Below, piece after piece: positions 10,686 through 20,100 of a stretch of 64,000 nt of DNA. Source of the stretch: Strigamia acuminata (lineage: Eukaryota > Arthropoda > Chilopoda > Geophilomorpha > Linotaeniidae); contig CASHSZ010000022.1 of the NCBI GenBank assembly GCA_949358305.1, positions 1 to 64,000 on the forward strand, in the 5' to 3' direction. The translations under genes were made by a program, and so were the position numbers. The notes under the pieces were generated by a model that saw nothing but the letters and a program-made list of their open reading frames with translations, searched no databases and had not been told where the DNA came from. Positions within the stretch are counted from its first letter, which is position 1. The number at the start of each line of letters is the position of its first letter.

Positions 10686-12326
10686 TTAATCGTCCCATTT
10701 ACTACGATCGAATCTGCAATACACGAGGGCGTAAACTTGTATTTCCGGACTCCAATTGGTGATAGTAGATATTCTAATGTGATCGTTATCATCAAAATCT
10801 ACTTTTTTCTCTAAATTGTACGTTCTAAAACATACCGGCATTTTACGTGGTGTTTTTGTAACATCTGTACGTGGAATATGGAACGTTCGACCATGCCCGT
10901 TAATAGACAAGATAAACTCAAACTCGTTAGGTATTACTGTGTATTCTGCTGTAGTAGCATACATGAATAAACTGATTCGCGTTATATGCCCGTAATGAGG
11001 AGTATAAAACTTCCCATTATGTGCAAATAATTTCCATTCTTCGGACACCTTCAAAAACCAATCGGTCCGTTGCGAATGTAGGAACCCTAGCACTAAATCG
11101 GCCTGTTCTTCTACTTCGGGAATATTTAGATTTGATATTTTGTCTTCTAATTCCGTCAATTTCTTATTAACTTCTATTTTGTTCGCTTCGATGTTAGAAT
11201 TTAACGTGGCTTCTACCGTATCGACAGTGCCGGCCAAAGCAGCGGGAGCAAAACTTGATTCGTCAACGCTCGGAATTGCGCTAATTTTTGATATTTCTTC
11301 TTGAACGGATGTCAAAATGGACAACATGTTTTCCTGCAACGTTATTATTTGTTCGTTGGCTAATTTGATTTTATCGGTAACCTCGTTGACGCTCGTTTGC
11401 ATTTTATCTGACTTTACGGAATTTTCGTCTACGTACTCGTTTAATTTAAGTTTAGTCTCGTCCAGATCTTTTTGAATGGCAGTACTGACTGTGTCTAGCT
11501 CCGCTTTCGCCGCTTCAATTTTGGTTTTTAAGTCTTCCGTACTTTCGCTACTAACACCAAATTTTGCGGGTAAAGCTTTGATTTTGGTTTGCAAGGCTTT
11601 AACCTCATTTTCCACACTTTTTTCTAACTTTTTTATATCATCCTGTGCTTGTTTTATCTTGTCATTTGATGCCTCGATGTTGGTTCTGATTTTGTCCACG
11701 TCTAAGTTCTGGATTTTGGTTTCTACTTCATCCAATGCTTCGTTTATTTTTGTATCATAATCGGTTTTATTCTGGATTAAGCTATTAGTCAACGTCTCCA
11801 ACCCAGTCTTTAAATCTTCGATCGCAGATTCCAACTCGGATTTAACGTCATTTATCAAGTCTTTGATTTTGATTTCTAATGCGCTTATTTGTTTTTCGTC
11901 AACTTCTACACCACCGGAAGCAGTCGCATTATCTACTAATATCTTAATGTTCGCTTCTAATTCTTTAATTTTCTTAATCAAATCTTGTTCCAACGTTCCA
12001 TATTTTATAGTAGCATAGGCAATATCATTTTTGAGTTTATCAATATCCTTCGTATCAATTCCTTCGCCTTGCCCCGTTAGCTTAGTAGCTTGATCTTGTA
12101 CGGTACGTTTTAATGCGTTCAAATCGTTAATTATAGAATCGCAAGCAGCTTTCAGGGCATTTTTAGTCTTTGTGATCTCGTCAAAAATTTTTTTTTCTAG
12201 ATCGGATAATGCATCGTAACCAACGTGATCTGCGAGAACCTCATCTACTTCTCGACGTTGACGTTTGCCCAATTTATGCACTGCGTTAAGACGATAATCG
12301 TCTCCTAGTTTATTTACGCTTACCAT
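10686..12326 (-). CDS. Coiled-coil fibre-like Polinton protein with C-terminal globular head
   Basis: An intact 546-residue frame from ATG 12326 to TAA 10686. The first ~30 residues carry a basic 'KLGKRQRREVDEV' stretch. Residues ~45-410 are almost continuous heptad-type coiled coil rich in K, E, I, L, N and D. The last ~130 residues change to a Trp/Tyr/Phe-rich, probably beta-structured domain ('WFLKVSEEWKLFAHNG', 'YGHITRISLFMYA', 'WSPEIQVYALVYCRF'). Shaft-plus-head architecture beside a Polinton protease suggests a trimeric virion fibre or spike-like protein; this is inference from architecture, as I recognise no named family. It lies 23 bp downstream of the protease frame on the same strand. 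The intact frame contrasts with the interrupted polymerase. Confidence 0.7.
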   Translation of the reverse strand: MVSVNKLGDDYRLNAVHKLGKRQRREVDEVLADHVGYDALSDLEKKIFDEITKTKNALKAACDSIINDLNALKRTVQDQATKLTGQGEGIDTKDIDKLKNDIAYATIKYGTLEQDLIKKIKELEANIKILVDNATASGGVEVDEKQISALEIKIKDLINDVKSELESAIEDLKTGLETLTNSLIQNKTDYDTKINEALDEVETKIQNLDVDKIRTNIEASNDKIKQAQDDIKKLEKSVENEVKALQTKIKALPAKFGVSSESTEDLKTKIEAAKAELDTVSTAIQKDLDETKLKLNEYVDENSVKSDKMQTSVNEVTDKIKLANEQIITLQENMLSILTSVQEEISKISAIPSVDESSFAPAALAGTVDTVEATLNSNIEANKIEVNKKLTELEDKISNLNIPEVEEQADLVLGFLHSQRTDWFLKVSEEWKLFAHNGKFYTPHYGHITRISLFMYATTAEYTVIPNEFEFILSINGHGRTFHIPRTDVTKTPRKMPVCFRTYNLEKKVDFDDNDHIRISTITNWSPEIQVYALVYCRFDRSKWDD

Positions 12327-12349
12327 TTTTTTAATAGAAGGGAAAAAAA

Positions 12350-12811
12350 CTATTTTTTAATTATTTTTTTTTCTTCTTTCCTCCATTTTTTTAAAACATA
12401 TAAGCACAAATGGCCGCAAGTAATTTCGTCAAAATTTTGATACTGATTGTAATTGTATTTTATGTTGTCTCCCAGATAATCGTATAATTCCAACGGGGGT
12501 GGCAAGTCTCCGAAACTATCGAAGTACAGCTTCTTATTTCCAATTTTACTGTATGCCACCCAATGACTTCCGCTTTCGTGGTGCGTGTTCAAATTAATAA
12601 TTCCACATTCTTTCGATCGTGGTTTGACGGGTAAAGTATCTCTCGAAAACACTCCTCTAAAAAATGAAATTTTCATTCGTCTGGCCAGTTCCTCCAACTG
12701 CAACGAATCTAGCGGTTTTATTTTTTTGTCACCAGTGAGCCGTAAGGTTTCAAGTAAAAACCTTTTCCAGACTTGCGTTTCCGCGATTTTTTTTTTGCGA
12801 ATTGCATTCCT
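12350..12811 (-). CDS. Adenovirus-type cysteine protease (Polinton PRO, C5/Ulp1-like)
   Basis: The conserved part (12703-12350, 117 residues) shows the adenain/Polinton protease pattern: 'FRGVFSRDTLP', then 'ECGIINL', then 'GSHWVAY' (catalytic His), 'YFDSFG' (acidic residue), 'NYNQYQ' (oxyanion Gln) and 'CGHLCLYVL' (nucleophile Cys). In this group it matures capsid proteins. The frame is open back to a stop at 12,812-12,814 but holds no ATG before the internal one at 12,674-12,676, which would remove the conserved leading helix ('DSLQLEELARR'). The upstream ~90 bp overlap the core-like gene in another frame, with an A10 run (12,787-12,796, minus strand). The start is therefore lost, non-ATG, or reached by frameshifting. 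The length otherwise fits the family. Confidence 0.85.
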   Translation of the reverse strand, partial: RNAIRKKKIAETQVWKRFLLETLRLTGDKKIKPLDSLQLEELARRMKISFFRGVFSRDTLPVKPRSKECGIINLNTHHESGSHWVAYSKIGNKKLYFDSFGDLPPPLELYDYLGDNIKYNYNQYQNFDEITCGHLCLYVLKKWRKEEKKIIKK

Positions 12812-12920
12812 TTACCTTCTGAAACTGCATTATGACGTTTTGTCTCATCGAGCATTCTCTTGTTGGTTTTTGCCTCATCGACAGCTTTGGCAATTCCTGC
12901 CGCACCGCCAGCGAGACCGC
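12718..12920 (-). pseudogene. Small Gly-rich/basic Polinton core-like protein, 5' end lost
   Basis: A minus-strand frame not preceded by a start codon. It begins at the R junction with a Gly/Ala-rich segment 'GGLAGGAAGIAKAVDEAK', followed by a helix 'DETKRHNAVSEGKG', a basic tail 'KKKSRKRKSGKG' and the end pattern 'GFYLKPYG', stopping at TAA 12,718-12,720. From memory of Polinton gene sets, a short Gly-rich protein with a 'KRHN...GKG.YLKPY' ending commonly sits next to the protease and is thought to be virion-associated. Its N-terminus is cut at ~12,924, where repeat DNA begins, so the gene is truncated. The 3' end overlaps the open frame leading into the protease. Confidence 0.6.
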
Positions 12921-12924
12921 CTAA

Positions 12925-13289
12925 CCTTTTCGCGGATTGGCTTCCGTGAAATCCGCATTTCGGGGGCGACTATTCTGGGGATTCCGGGTGGACCAAACTC
13001 TTCCGGAAAACGTCCGGGGTGGTGTTGGGAGTGTCAATAGACTGTTTTGTGTCAAGGTTGTCAATTTTCATGTGAGTATTGGAAGGTTCATTTCTGCACA
13101 TTCTCATGTATTTTTTTTCACAGGAGCGACAAGGAGCGATGAAGCGGGATCGAGCGAGAGTGGGTAAAATAAACTGGTTTACGTCTCCAATGCGCGTTCA
13201 AGATGGAATACGAACTCGGAATCGACTCCAACACGCGTTCGCGTGACATACGGACGCATTCACGACCCAGATCAAAAAATGATCTCGTA
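12925..13289 (+). repeat. R flank (terminal block of the hairpin-array repeat)
   Basis: This block starts CCTTTTCGCGGATTGG exactly where Polinton coding ends. It contains several GCGGATT/AATCCGC motifs, then a 52-bp GT..AG stretch (13,072-13,123; GTGAGT ... poly-T CACAG) that looks like a mini-intron. It ends in CGAACGCGT-rich DNA leading into the 56-bp array. Related copies are at 40,077-40,437 (minus), and a diverged version (R') lies at 37,198-37,549 (minus) and 60,268-60,619 (plus). It is non-coding as far as I can tell. Confidence 0.8.
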
Positions 13290-13682
13290 TTCGACTCGTT
13301 TTCGAGTCGAATGCAAATTTTGCCCTTCTTCGACGCGAAATCGTATTCGACTCGTTTTCGAGTCGAATGCGAATTTTGCCCTTTCTCAACGCGAAATCGT
13401 ATTCGACTCGTTTTCGAGTCGAATGCGAGTTTTGCCCTTCTTCAACGCGAAATCGTATTCGACTCGTTTTCGAGTCGAATGCGAATTTTGCCCTTCTTCG
13501 ACGCGAAATCGTATTCGACTCGTTTTCGAGTCGAATGCGAAATCGTATTCGACTCGTTTTCGAGTCGAATGCGAGTTTTGCCCTTCTTCAACGCGAAATC
13601 GTATTCGACTCGTTTTCGAGTCGAATGCGAATTTTGCCCTTCTTCAACGCGAAATCGTATTCGATTCGCTTTCGAATCGTAT
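13290..13682 (+). repeat. 56-bp hairpin-unit tandem array, 7 units
   Basis: Each unit carries a 9-bp inverted repeat, TTCGACTCG and CGAGTCGAA around a TTTT loop, then GCGAATTTTGCCCTTCTTCAA and CGCGAAATCG. One unit is shortened to 34 bp (~13,510-13,545). The last unit changes to a TTCGATTCG variant that passes into the P block. The unit lacks stop codons in several frames, which creates long but meaningless Arg/Phe/Ser-rich reading frames. Confidence 0.92.
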
Positions 13683-15960
13683 ACGAGATGGTCGATTTTT
13701 GTTTCCCGGACTTTGATTTGTATTCGAGTTGTTACGAGTTCGTATTTTGATCGTATTCGTATTCGAATCGAATTCGAATCGTATTCGAATCGAATACGAA
13801 TCGAATTCGAGTCGTATTCGAGATGGTCGATGATTTCCACTCGCTCGTATACGCGTTGTATACGAGCTCGTATTTTGATCGTAATCGTAAACGAATCGTT
13901 TACAAGTCGTATACAAGTCGTATACGACGTGTATACACCTCGTATACGAACGAAGTTTGTGAAAACACAATTTCCAAATAAGACGTATGTGACTACTATG
14001 TGTTTTCATGTCGTAGTAAGTGTCCGGTGGATTTTCCAAACTTCGTTCGTATACGAGGTGTATACACGTCGTATACGACTTGTATACGACTTGTAAACGA
14101 TTCGTTTACGATTACGATCAAAATACGAGCTCGTATACAACGCGTATACGAGCGAGTGGAAATCATCGACCATCTCGAATGCGACTCGAATACGATTCGA
14201 ATACATCTCGAATACATCTCGAATACGAGTCGTACGAGTCAAAGTCCGGGAACGGGTCATCGACTATCTCGTATTCGAGTTGTTACGAGTTCGTATTTTG
14301 ATCGTATTCGTATTCGAATCGAATTCGAATCGTATTCGAATCGAATACTAATCGAATTCGAGTCGTATTCGAGATGGTCGATGATTTCCACTCGCTCGTA
14401 TACGCGTTGTATACGAGCTCGTATTTTGATCGTAATCGTAAACGAATCGTTTACAAGTCGTATACAAGTCGTATACGACGTGTATACACCTCGTATACGA
14501 ACGAAGTTTGTGAAAACACAATTTCCAAATAAGACGTATGTGACTACTATGTGTTTTCATGTCGTAGTAAGTGTCCGGTGGATTTTCCAAACTTCGTTCG
14601 TATACGAGGTGTATACACGTCGTATACGACTTGTATACGACTTGTAAACGATTCGTTTACGATTACGATCAAAATACGAGCTCGTATACAACGCGTATAC
14701 GAGCGAGTGGAAATCATCGACCATCTCGAATGCGACTCGAATACGATTCGAATACATCTCGAATACATCTCGAATACGAGTCGTACGAGTCAAAGTCCGG
14801 GAACGGGTCATCGACTATCTCGTATTCGAGTTGTTACGAGTTCGTATTTTGATCGTATTCGTATTCGAATCGAATTCGAATCGTATTCGAATCGAATACT
14901 AATCGAATTCGAGTCGTATTCGAGATGGTCGATGATTTCCACTCGCTCGTATACGCGTTGTATACGAGCTCGTATTTTGATCGTAATCGTAAACGAATCG
15001 TTTACAAGTCGTATACAAGTCGTATACGACGTGTATACACCTCGTATACGAACGAAGTTTGTGAAAACACAATTTCCAAATAAGACGTATGTGACTACTA
15101 TGTGTTTTCATGTCGTAGTAAGTGTCCGGTGGATTTTCCAAACTTCGTTCGTATACGAGGTGTATACACGTCGTATACGACTTGTATACGACTTGTAAAC
15201 GATTCGTTTACGATTACGATCAAAATACGAGCTCGTATACAACGCGTATACGAGCGAGTGGAAATCATCGACCATCTCGAATACGACTCGAATTCGATTC
15301 GTATTCGATTCGAATACGATTCGAATTCGATTCGAATACGAATACGATCAAAATACGAACTCGTAACAACTCGAATACGAGATAGTCGATGACCCGTTCC
15401 CGGACTTTGACTCGTACGACTCGTATTCGAGATGTATTCGAGATGTATTCGAATCGTATTCGAGTCGCATTCGAGATGGTCGATGATTTCCACTTGCTCG
15501 TATACGCGTTGTATACGAGCTCGTATTTTGATCGTAATCGTAAACGAATCGTTTACAAGTCGTATACAAGTTGTATACGACGTGTATACACCTCGTATAC
15601 GAACGAAGTTTGGAAAATCCACCGGATACTTACTACGACATGAAAACACATAGTAGTCACATACGTCTTATTTGGAAATTGTGTTTTCACAAACTTCGTT
15701 CGTATACGAGGTGTATACACGTCGTATACAACTTGTATACGACTTGTAAACGATTCGTTTACGATTACGATCAAAATACGAGCTCGTATACAACGCGTAT
15801 ACGAGCGAGTGGAAATCATCGACCATCTCGAATACGACTCGAATTCGATTCGTATTCGATTCGAATACGATTCGAATTCGATTCGAATACGAATACGATC
15901 AAAATACGAACTCGTAACAACTCGAATACGAATCAAAGTCCGGGAAACAAAAATCGACCA
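13683..15960. repeat. P hairpin array: three 551-bp direct units plus one inverted
   Basis: Built from near-palindromic CGTATACGA/TCGAATACG words. Each P block is a ~190-bp stem around a constant 77-nt loop. The loops lie at 13,960-14,036, 14,511-14,587 and 15,062-15,138 (551-bp period), and inverted at 15,613-15,689. The loop contains AAGACGTATGTGACTACTA. Stem halves carry GAGTGGAAATCATCGACCAT and its complement. Confidence 0.9.
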
Positions 15961-16294
15961 TCTCGTATACGATTCGAAAGCGAATCGAATACGATTTCGC
16001 GTTGAAGAAGGGCAAAATTCGTACTCGACTCGAAAACGAGTCGAATACGATTTCGCGTTGAAGAAGGGCAAAACTCGTATTCGATTCGAAAGCGAGTCGA
16101 ATACGATTTCGCGTTGAAGAAGGGCAAAATTCGCATTCGACTCGAAAACGAGTCGAATACGATTTCGCGTTGAAGAAGGGCAAAACTCGTATTCGATTCG
16201 AAAGCGAATCGAATACAATTTTGCGTTGAAAAAGGACAAAAATCGTATTCGATTCGCTTTCGAATCGAATACGAGTTTTGTCCTTTTTCAACGC
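15961..16294 (-). repeat. 56-bp hairpin-unit array, inverted orientation
   Basis: About six units in the opposite orientation to 13,290-13,682, so P hairpins are framed by arrays facing inward. Units are more diverged here (TTCGATTCG/CGAATCGAA stems, AAAGGACAAAA variants) and end in ACGCTTGGGAAAAGG, where segment S begins. Confidence 0.88.
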
Positions 16295-16570
16295 TTGGGA
16301 AAAGGACTCGAATGCGCCTCCACGTTGCAATGCGCATTTGTGTAAACGATGATGGAATCCCCTGCTTAAATACTGGCTATTGCGTCACGTAACAGCAACG
16401 TGCCACGTCACGTAATTGCAACGTGCCGCGCTATGCCACACAATGTGCCGCCGCGATAGGCCATTGAACCCGAATGTGTGTGATGCGAAACGCGCGAGTA
16501 CGCGCGCGGAGAACGCGCGGTAATGCTAGCAACAGGAGCGCAACTGCCCAAGAAATTGCTCAACAATAAA

Positions 16571-16592
16571 AGGCACGTGGAAGCACGTGCCT
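16571..16592. repeat. Hairpin with paired E-boxes
   Basis: Inverted arms AGGCACGTG and CACGTGCCT around GAAG place a CACGTG E-box in each arm. The same hairpin occurs at 32,458-32,479, 34,144-34,165, 35,828-35,849, 49,093-49,114, 50,484-50,505, 61,967-61,988 and 63,653-63,674, always in the same place in the S-start unit. Confidence 0.8.
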
Positions 16593-17059
16593 GAAACAAT
16601 AGGCACTTCAAATAAAGTTATTGTTAAAAAACGGGCTTGAAAACCAACAATTACACAATAATTAAGGGGCAAGAAATGAACTTTGCTGCAATGCAAAGTT
16701 CTCAAAATACAGAGAAATGAAAGTTACACTTGTATAAAGAATTGACAATGTTTGAAACCAATAAAAACTACAAAAACACACTTGTAAAAAACCCAAAACA
16801 ATCCCAGAATGAATTATTTGACTCAAATTAACCCTAAAACGGTCTTGGAGGTCGTGCAGACGACAGAGTCGGATCGGAAGGTTGCTAAAACCTGACGCCA
16901 AAACTAGCAATGGGACAGCTAGTTAGAAAACAGCTTTTTCATCAATCATGAACGCTGAAAACCTCACCCAGGGGTAGAAAATGATGGAGAGAACGTTTTC
17001 GCCATCTAAAACGGTCTAAAACGGGTCTAAAATGCCTAAACCGGCGCCTGGAACGTGGC

Positions 17060-17545
17060 GCAGTTGTTGGGTCAAATATTGTCAAAAATCAGTGGAAATT
17101 TGTCAAATACTGGCAAAAATCTGCTGAAATTTGTCAAAAATTGCCAAATTTTGGCGCAAGTTACGTGAGGTTTGCGCGCATCCAACTATGACGAAAAATC
17201 CACGCGTGTGCACGCGCGATTTACTGGCGCGTTGGAAGCGTTAAAATAAATTTTTCCAATGTCTAACACAATTTGCACCGAATTATGGCAATTTTTGACA
17301 AATTTACATGGATTTTTGCCAGTATTTGACAAATTTCCACGGATTTTTGACAATATTTGACAAATTGCAGACAAATTTCAGACAAATTTCAATTAATTTT
17401 AGAAATTTTATGAGAAATTTCAGCAAATGTTTGAGGATTGAGGAAATCTTCTGAAATTTGTCAAATATAGGCAAAAATCTTCTGAAATTTGTCAAATACA
17501 GGCAAAAATCTGCTGAAAATTGTCAAAAATTGCCCAAATTCCGTG
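17060..17545. repeat. Degenerate GAAATTTGTCAAATA / GGCAAAAATC repeats
   Basis: About ten imperfect ~30-bp units, first direct (17,070-17,150), then inverted (17,280-17,380), then direct again (17,445-17,530). They form a potential stem around GCGCGC-rich DNA at ~17,170-17,235. The same layout is found in every S-start copy. Confidence 0.75.
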
Positions 17546-18304
17546 CAAGTTTTGCAAGTTTTGCGCGCATCAAATCGTATGCGCGCCTATACTATTGCAC
17601 GAGCGCATTGACGCGTGATGAACACCGATTACGTTTACGAAGTGAATTCGAGCTACAAAAGTATCGAGTCGCCATTCTATGATGGAAAAAAAAAATTAAG
17701 TGTAAACAAACAAAATAAAAACTTTAATATACAAGAAACGTACAATTCCACTCAACTTTGTTTCAAATTTTATTTATTGGATCATTGAAAATAAACAGTA
17801 GTGTTGTGCACTGTACGCTTAAGTGTTTACCGGCGATGCGTTGTTTTGTGGTGGGGATTTGCCTCGATAATTGATCTTTTCTCTTTGTTTGCAATATTTT
17901 TTTGGCCTTTTTTGTTGATTTTTCGGTTTGAAATTGTTTTTTTTCCGGTGTAATTTAAGTGGTGGAAGGTTGTTGGGGTGTGTTGAGGGTAATTTTGGCG
18001 GTTTTTGGGTCGGGATTAGTGTTTTCTGCGATTTTTGATCGGTATTTGGGGTAACGCATGCGAATCGCCGTCGATGCGTCGACCGTAGCAAGTGTGGTTG
18101 AAGTGATTTCGTTCATTCGTTATTTTAATGAAAATTAGGTATTTATTGTGACCACACGAGCACGTAGCAAGTGCGCGCGCAAGTTAAATGTGTAGAGGCC
18201 TGTGAGAAAATAAAACGTGCGTGGAAGCGGCGTAAATATTCTTTGGTGACTGCCATGGGTTTGTGCTTTGTCGTGGGCGCGATATGTCTGCGATATATAT
18301 GCGT

Positions 18305-18696
18305 TAGGGATGAGAACGGGACCAATTTTCGGGTCCCGACCCGTCCCGGGTCCATTACGTTAGCGTAATACGCGCGTATGATTGCATAATTGAAATAAAT
18401 CAGTATTAAGCCTAATATTAGGCCTAATAATGCTAAAATAAAGTAAAGAAACAACAATATTTTGGTCATACAGTGTAATTTACTTTTAATAATGAGTTTG
18501 TTGTTGTTGTTTATTTACTTTATTTTAGCATTATCAGGCTCAATATTAGGCTTAATAGTGATAAATAACAACTGGAATTAGAAAATTGTCTCCGCCTCGC
18601 AGTACGAATTTAGCAACTGTAATCCCGTCCCGTCCCGTATCCGCATAGGGCAAACATTACCAGTCCAGTCCCTATCCCGGTCCGTTCTTATCCCTA
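18305..18696. mobile_element. hAT-type MITE, 392 bp, in S copy A
   Basis: Terminal inverted repeats TAGGGATGAGAACGG (left) and TAGGGATAAGAACGG (right, complement) are flanked on both sides by the identical 8-bp duplication ATATGCGT (18,297-18,304 and 18,697-18,704). 8-bp duplications and TAGGGATG-type ends fit the hAT superfamily. The interior has CCCGTCCCG-type GC blocks near each end and an inner inverted repeat of TAAGCCTAATATTAGG words with poly-Q-like CAACAACAA. There is no transposase. Confidence 0.9.
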
Positions 18697-18709
18697 ATAT
18701 GCGTGATGT

Positions 18710-20100
18710 AGCGCGTTTGCGCGCGCGATCTAGTGCGTTTGAGCGCGCGATGTAGCACCTTGAGCGTGTCCAAATGTGTACAGGTGCTCAAAAGATGTGC
18801 GAGGGCTTCACGTGCATACACGAAGCATAAACGTGAAGAAAACAGCAGAAGCAGTTGTGTGTGATATTTATAAAACCACATCACACAAGGGAATACTACT
18901 AATGATACAAAAAGCAATAAACTTTATGAATATTGAAATAAACTTACAAAATGGTGGAAAAAACATGGCGTACTGCCTTGAATATATGCCGGGATGTTAT
19001 CAATCTTCCGGGCCCCATGTGTGTTTGATTTTAGTCCTAATTTTGGTGTATTTTTTTTTTTTTGCCTTGGTTTTTCTCGTTTCTTGGAGAGTGCTGAGGC
19101 ATGCCGAGGTGTTCTCGGGCGTGTGCGCCTGTTGAAGATCGAGCGTTTCATATTTTGTGTTTAATAAGCCTACCGTGGTGCCTCGAGCGTTTATTAATTT
19201 CTCCACTCGAGGCACTTCACTAACACCTCCCCGGTGTTTAAACGAGTAGCGGCGCTTATTTGACCCCGGTGTTTACTGTTTAAAATTGTCGTGTGTTTTC
19301 AAAGTTCTTAATTTGTTTAAAAGCAAACAAAATGGATATTTGTTAATTTTTATTTGATTTTATCAATTTCTATTGGTTTCTTGCTGATTTTTAATCGGTT
19401 TTTCTCTATTTGTGACAATTTTTGCCAATTTTAATCGTTATTTGTCATTCTGAATTGATTATTGTCCGATTTCAGTCGATTTTTGTTGATTTTTAATCAT
19501 GTTTGTTCGTTTTTAATCAATTTTTGTCCCATGCCTTACGATCAGTTCGAATAATTGACACCATACTGTGCTGTTACTCGTATTCAAGATGGCGTCGCAA
19601 ACTCAAGGCCGAATTCCGCTGATTTCATTTATTGCGACTGTTTGCGCTCCATACGTGTGAAAAGGATTATGGGAAAAATCCTCAATGCAGGCCATTTTGG
19701 TGTTAAATGAGCGAGGAAGGCAGGAGATGAGAAAAATTTGTAAAATTTCAAAAAAAAGCTAAACAATCAAAATTTACATGAAGATCAATATTTCTGGCTC
19801 GAAATGCATGTATCAGCAATTTCGGGATATTTTCGGGGTGAAATTGACTCGTTCGGAACACTGGGAAGGAACCCCACCCCGCATTCCCCATGCGTCGGCG
19901 CGCGCGTAGACGAAAATTCAAATCCAGGTGTTCAGACGGCCCCACGTTATTTTCGGGTTCCAAGTTGGGTTTCACAAATGTACCGTATTGCCTCGAATAA
20001 ACGCCGGGACGTTTATTAAACTTCTCGTGTGTGTTTAATTTTGATCCGCATTTAACTGTTTTTTTTTTCACCGAAAGTTACTTCATTTTTTATTAACATG
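18710..20100. repeat. S interior: GCGCGC-rich and TTTTTAATC-repeat DNA
   Basis: 18,705-18,760 alternates GCGCGC with GATGTAGC. 19,320-19,540 is a run of degenerate GATTTTTAATC/GATTTTTGTC words, also found at 36,940-37,190. 19,585-19,740 has AAGATGGCG and ATTATGGGA motifs resembling a promoter-proximal region, but no frame follows. There is no gene. Confidence 0.6.

Noticed and set aside
12925-12940. R terminus as a TTAA-target (piggyBac) end
   Set aside because: The outer neighbours are CTAA, ATAT and ATAA in different copies, so a strict TTAA target is not supported for R, unlike S.
13203-16330. Many long open frames with RIRFESN / YSTRFRVE repeats on both strands
   Set aside because: They arise in all frames because the CGTATACGA/TCGAATACG words contain few stop codons. 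Both strands and overlapping frames are open at once, and length changes with unit number. No domain or start context supports a protein. The same applies to 28,253-32,239, 37,763-40,244, 49,333-50,265 and 58,989-60,054.
16805-16835. TTAACCCTAA-like telomere motif
   Set aside because: Isolated near-matches without tandem extension; not a telomere.
18143-18469. Hydrophobic frame (LLFLYFILALLGLILGLILIYF) resembling a membrane protein
   Set aside because: It lies inside the MITE and its flank, is produced by TTAGGCCTAATA-type repeats, and breaks differently in B and C because of small indels.
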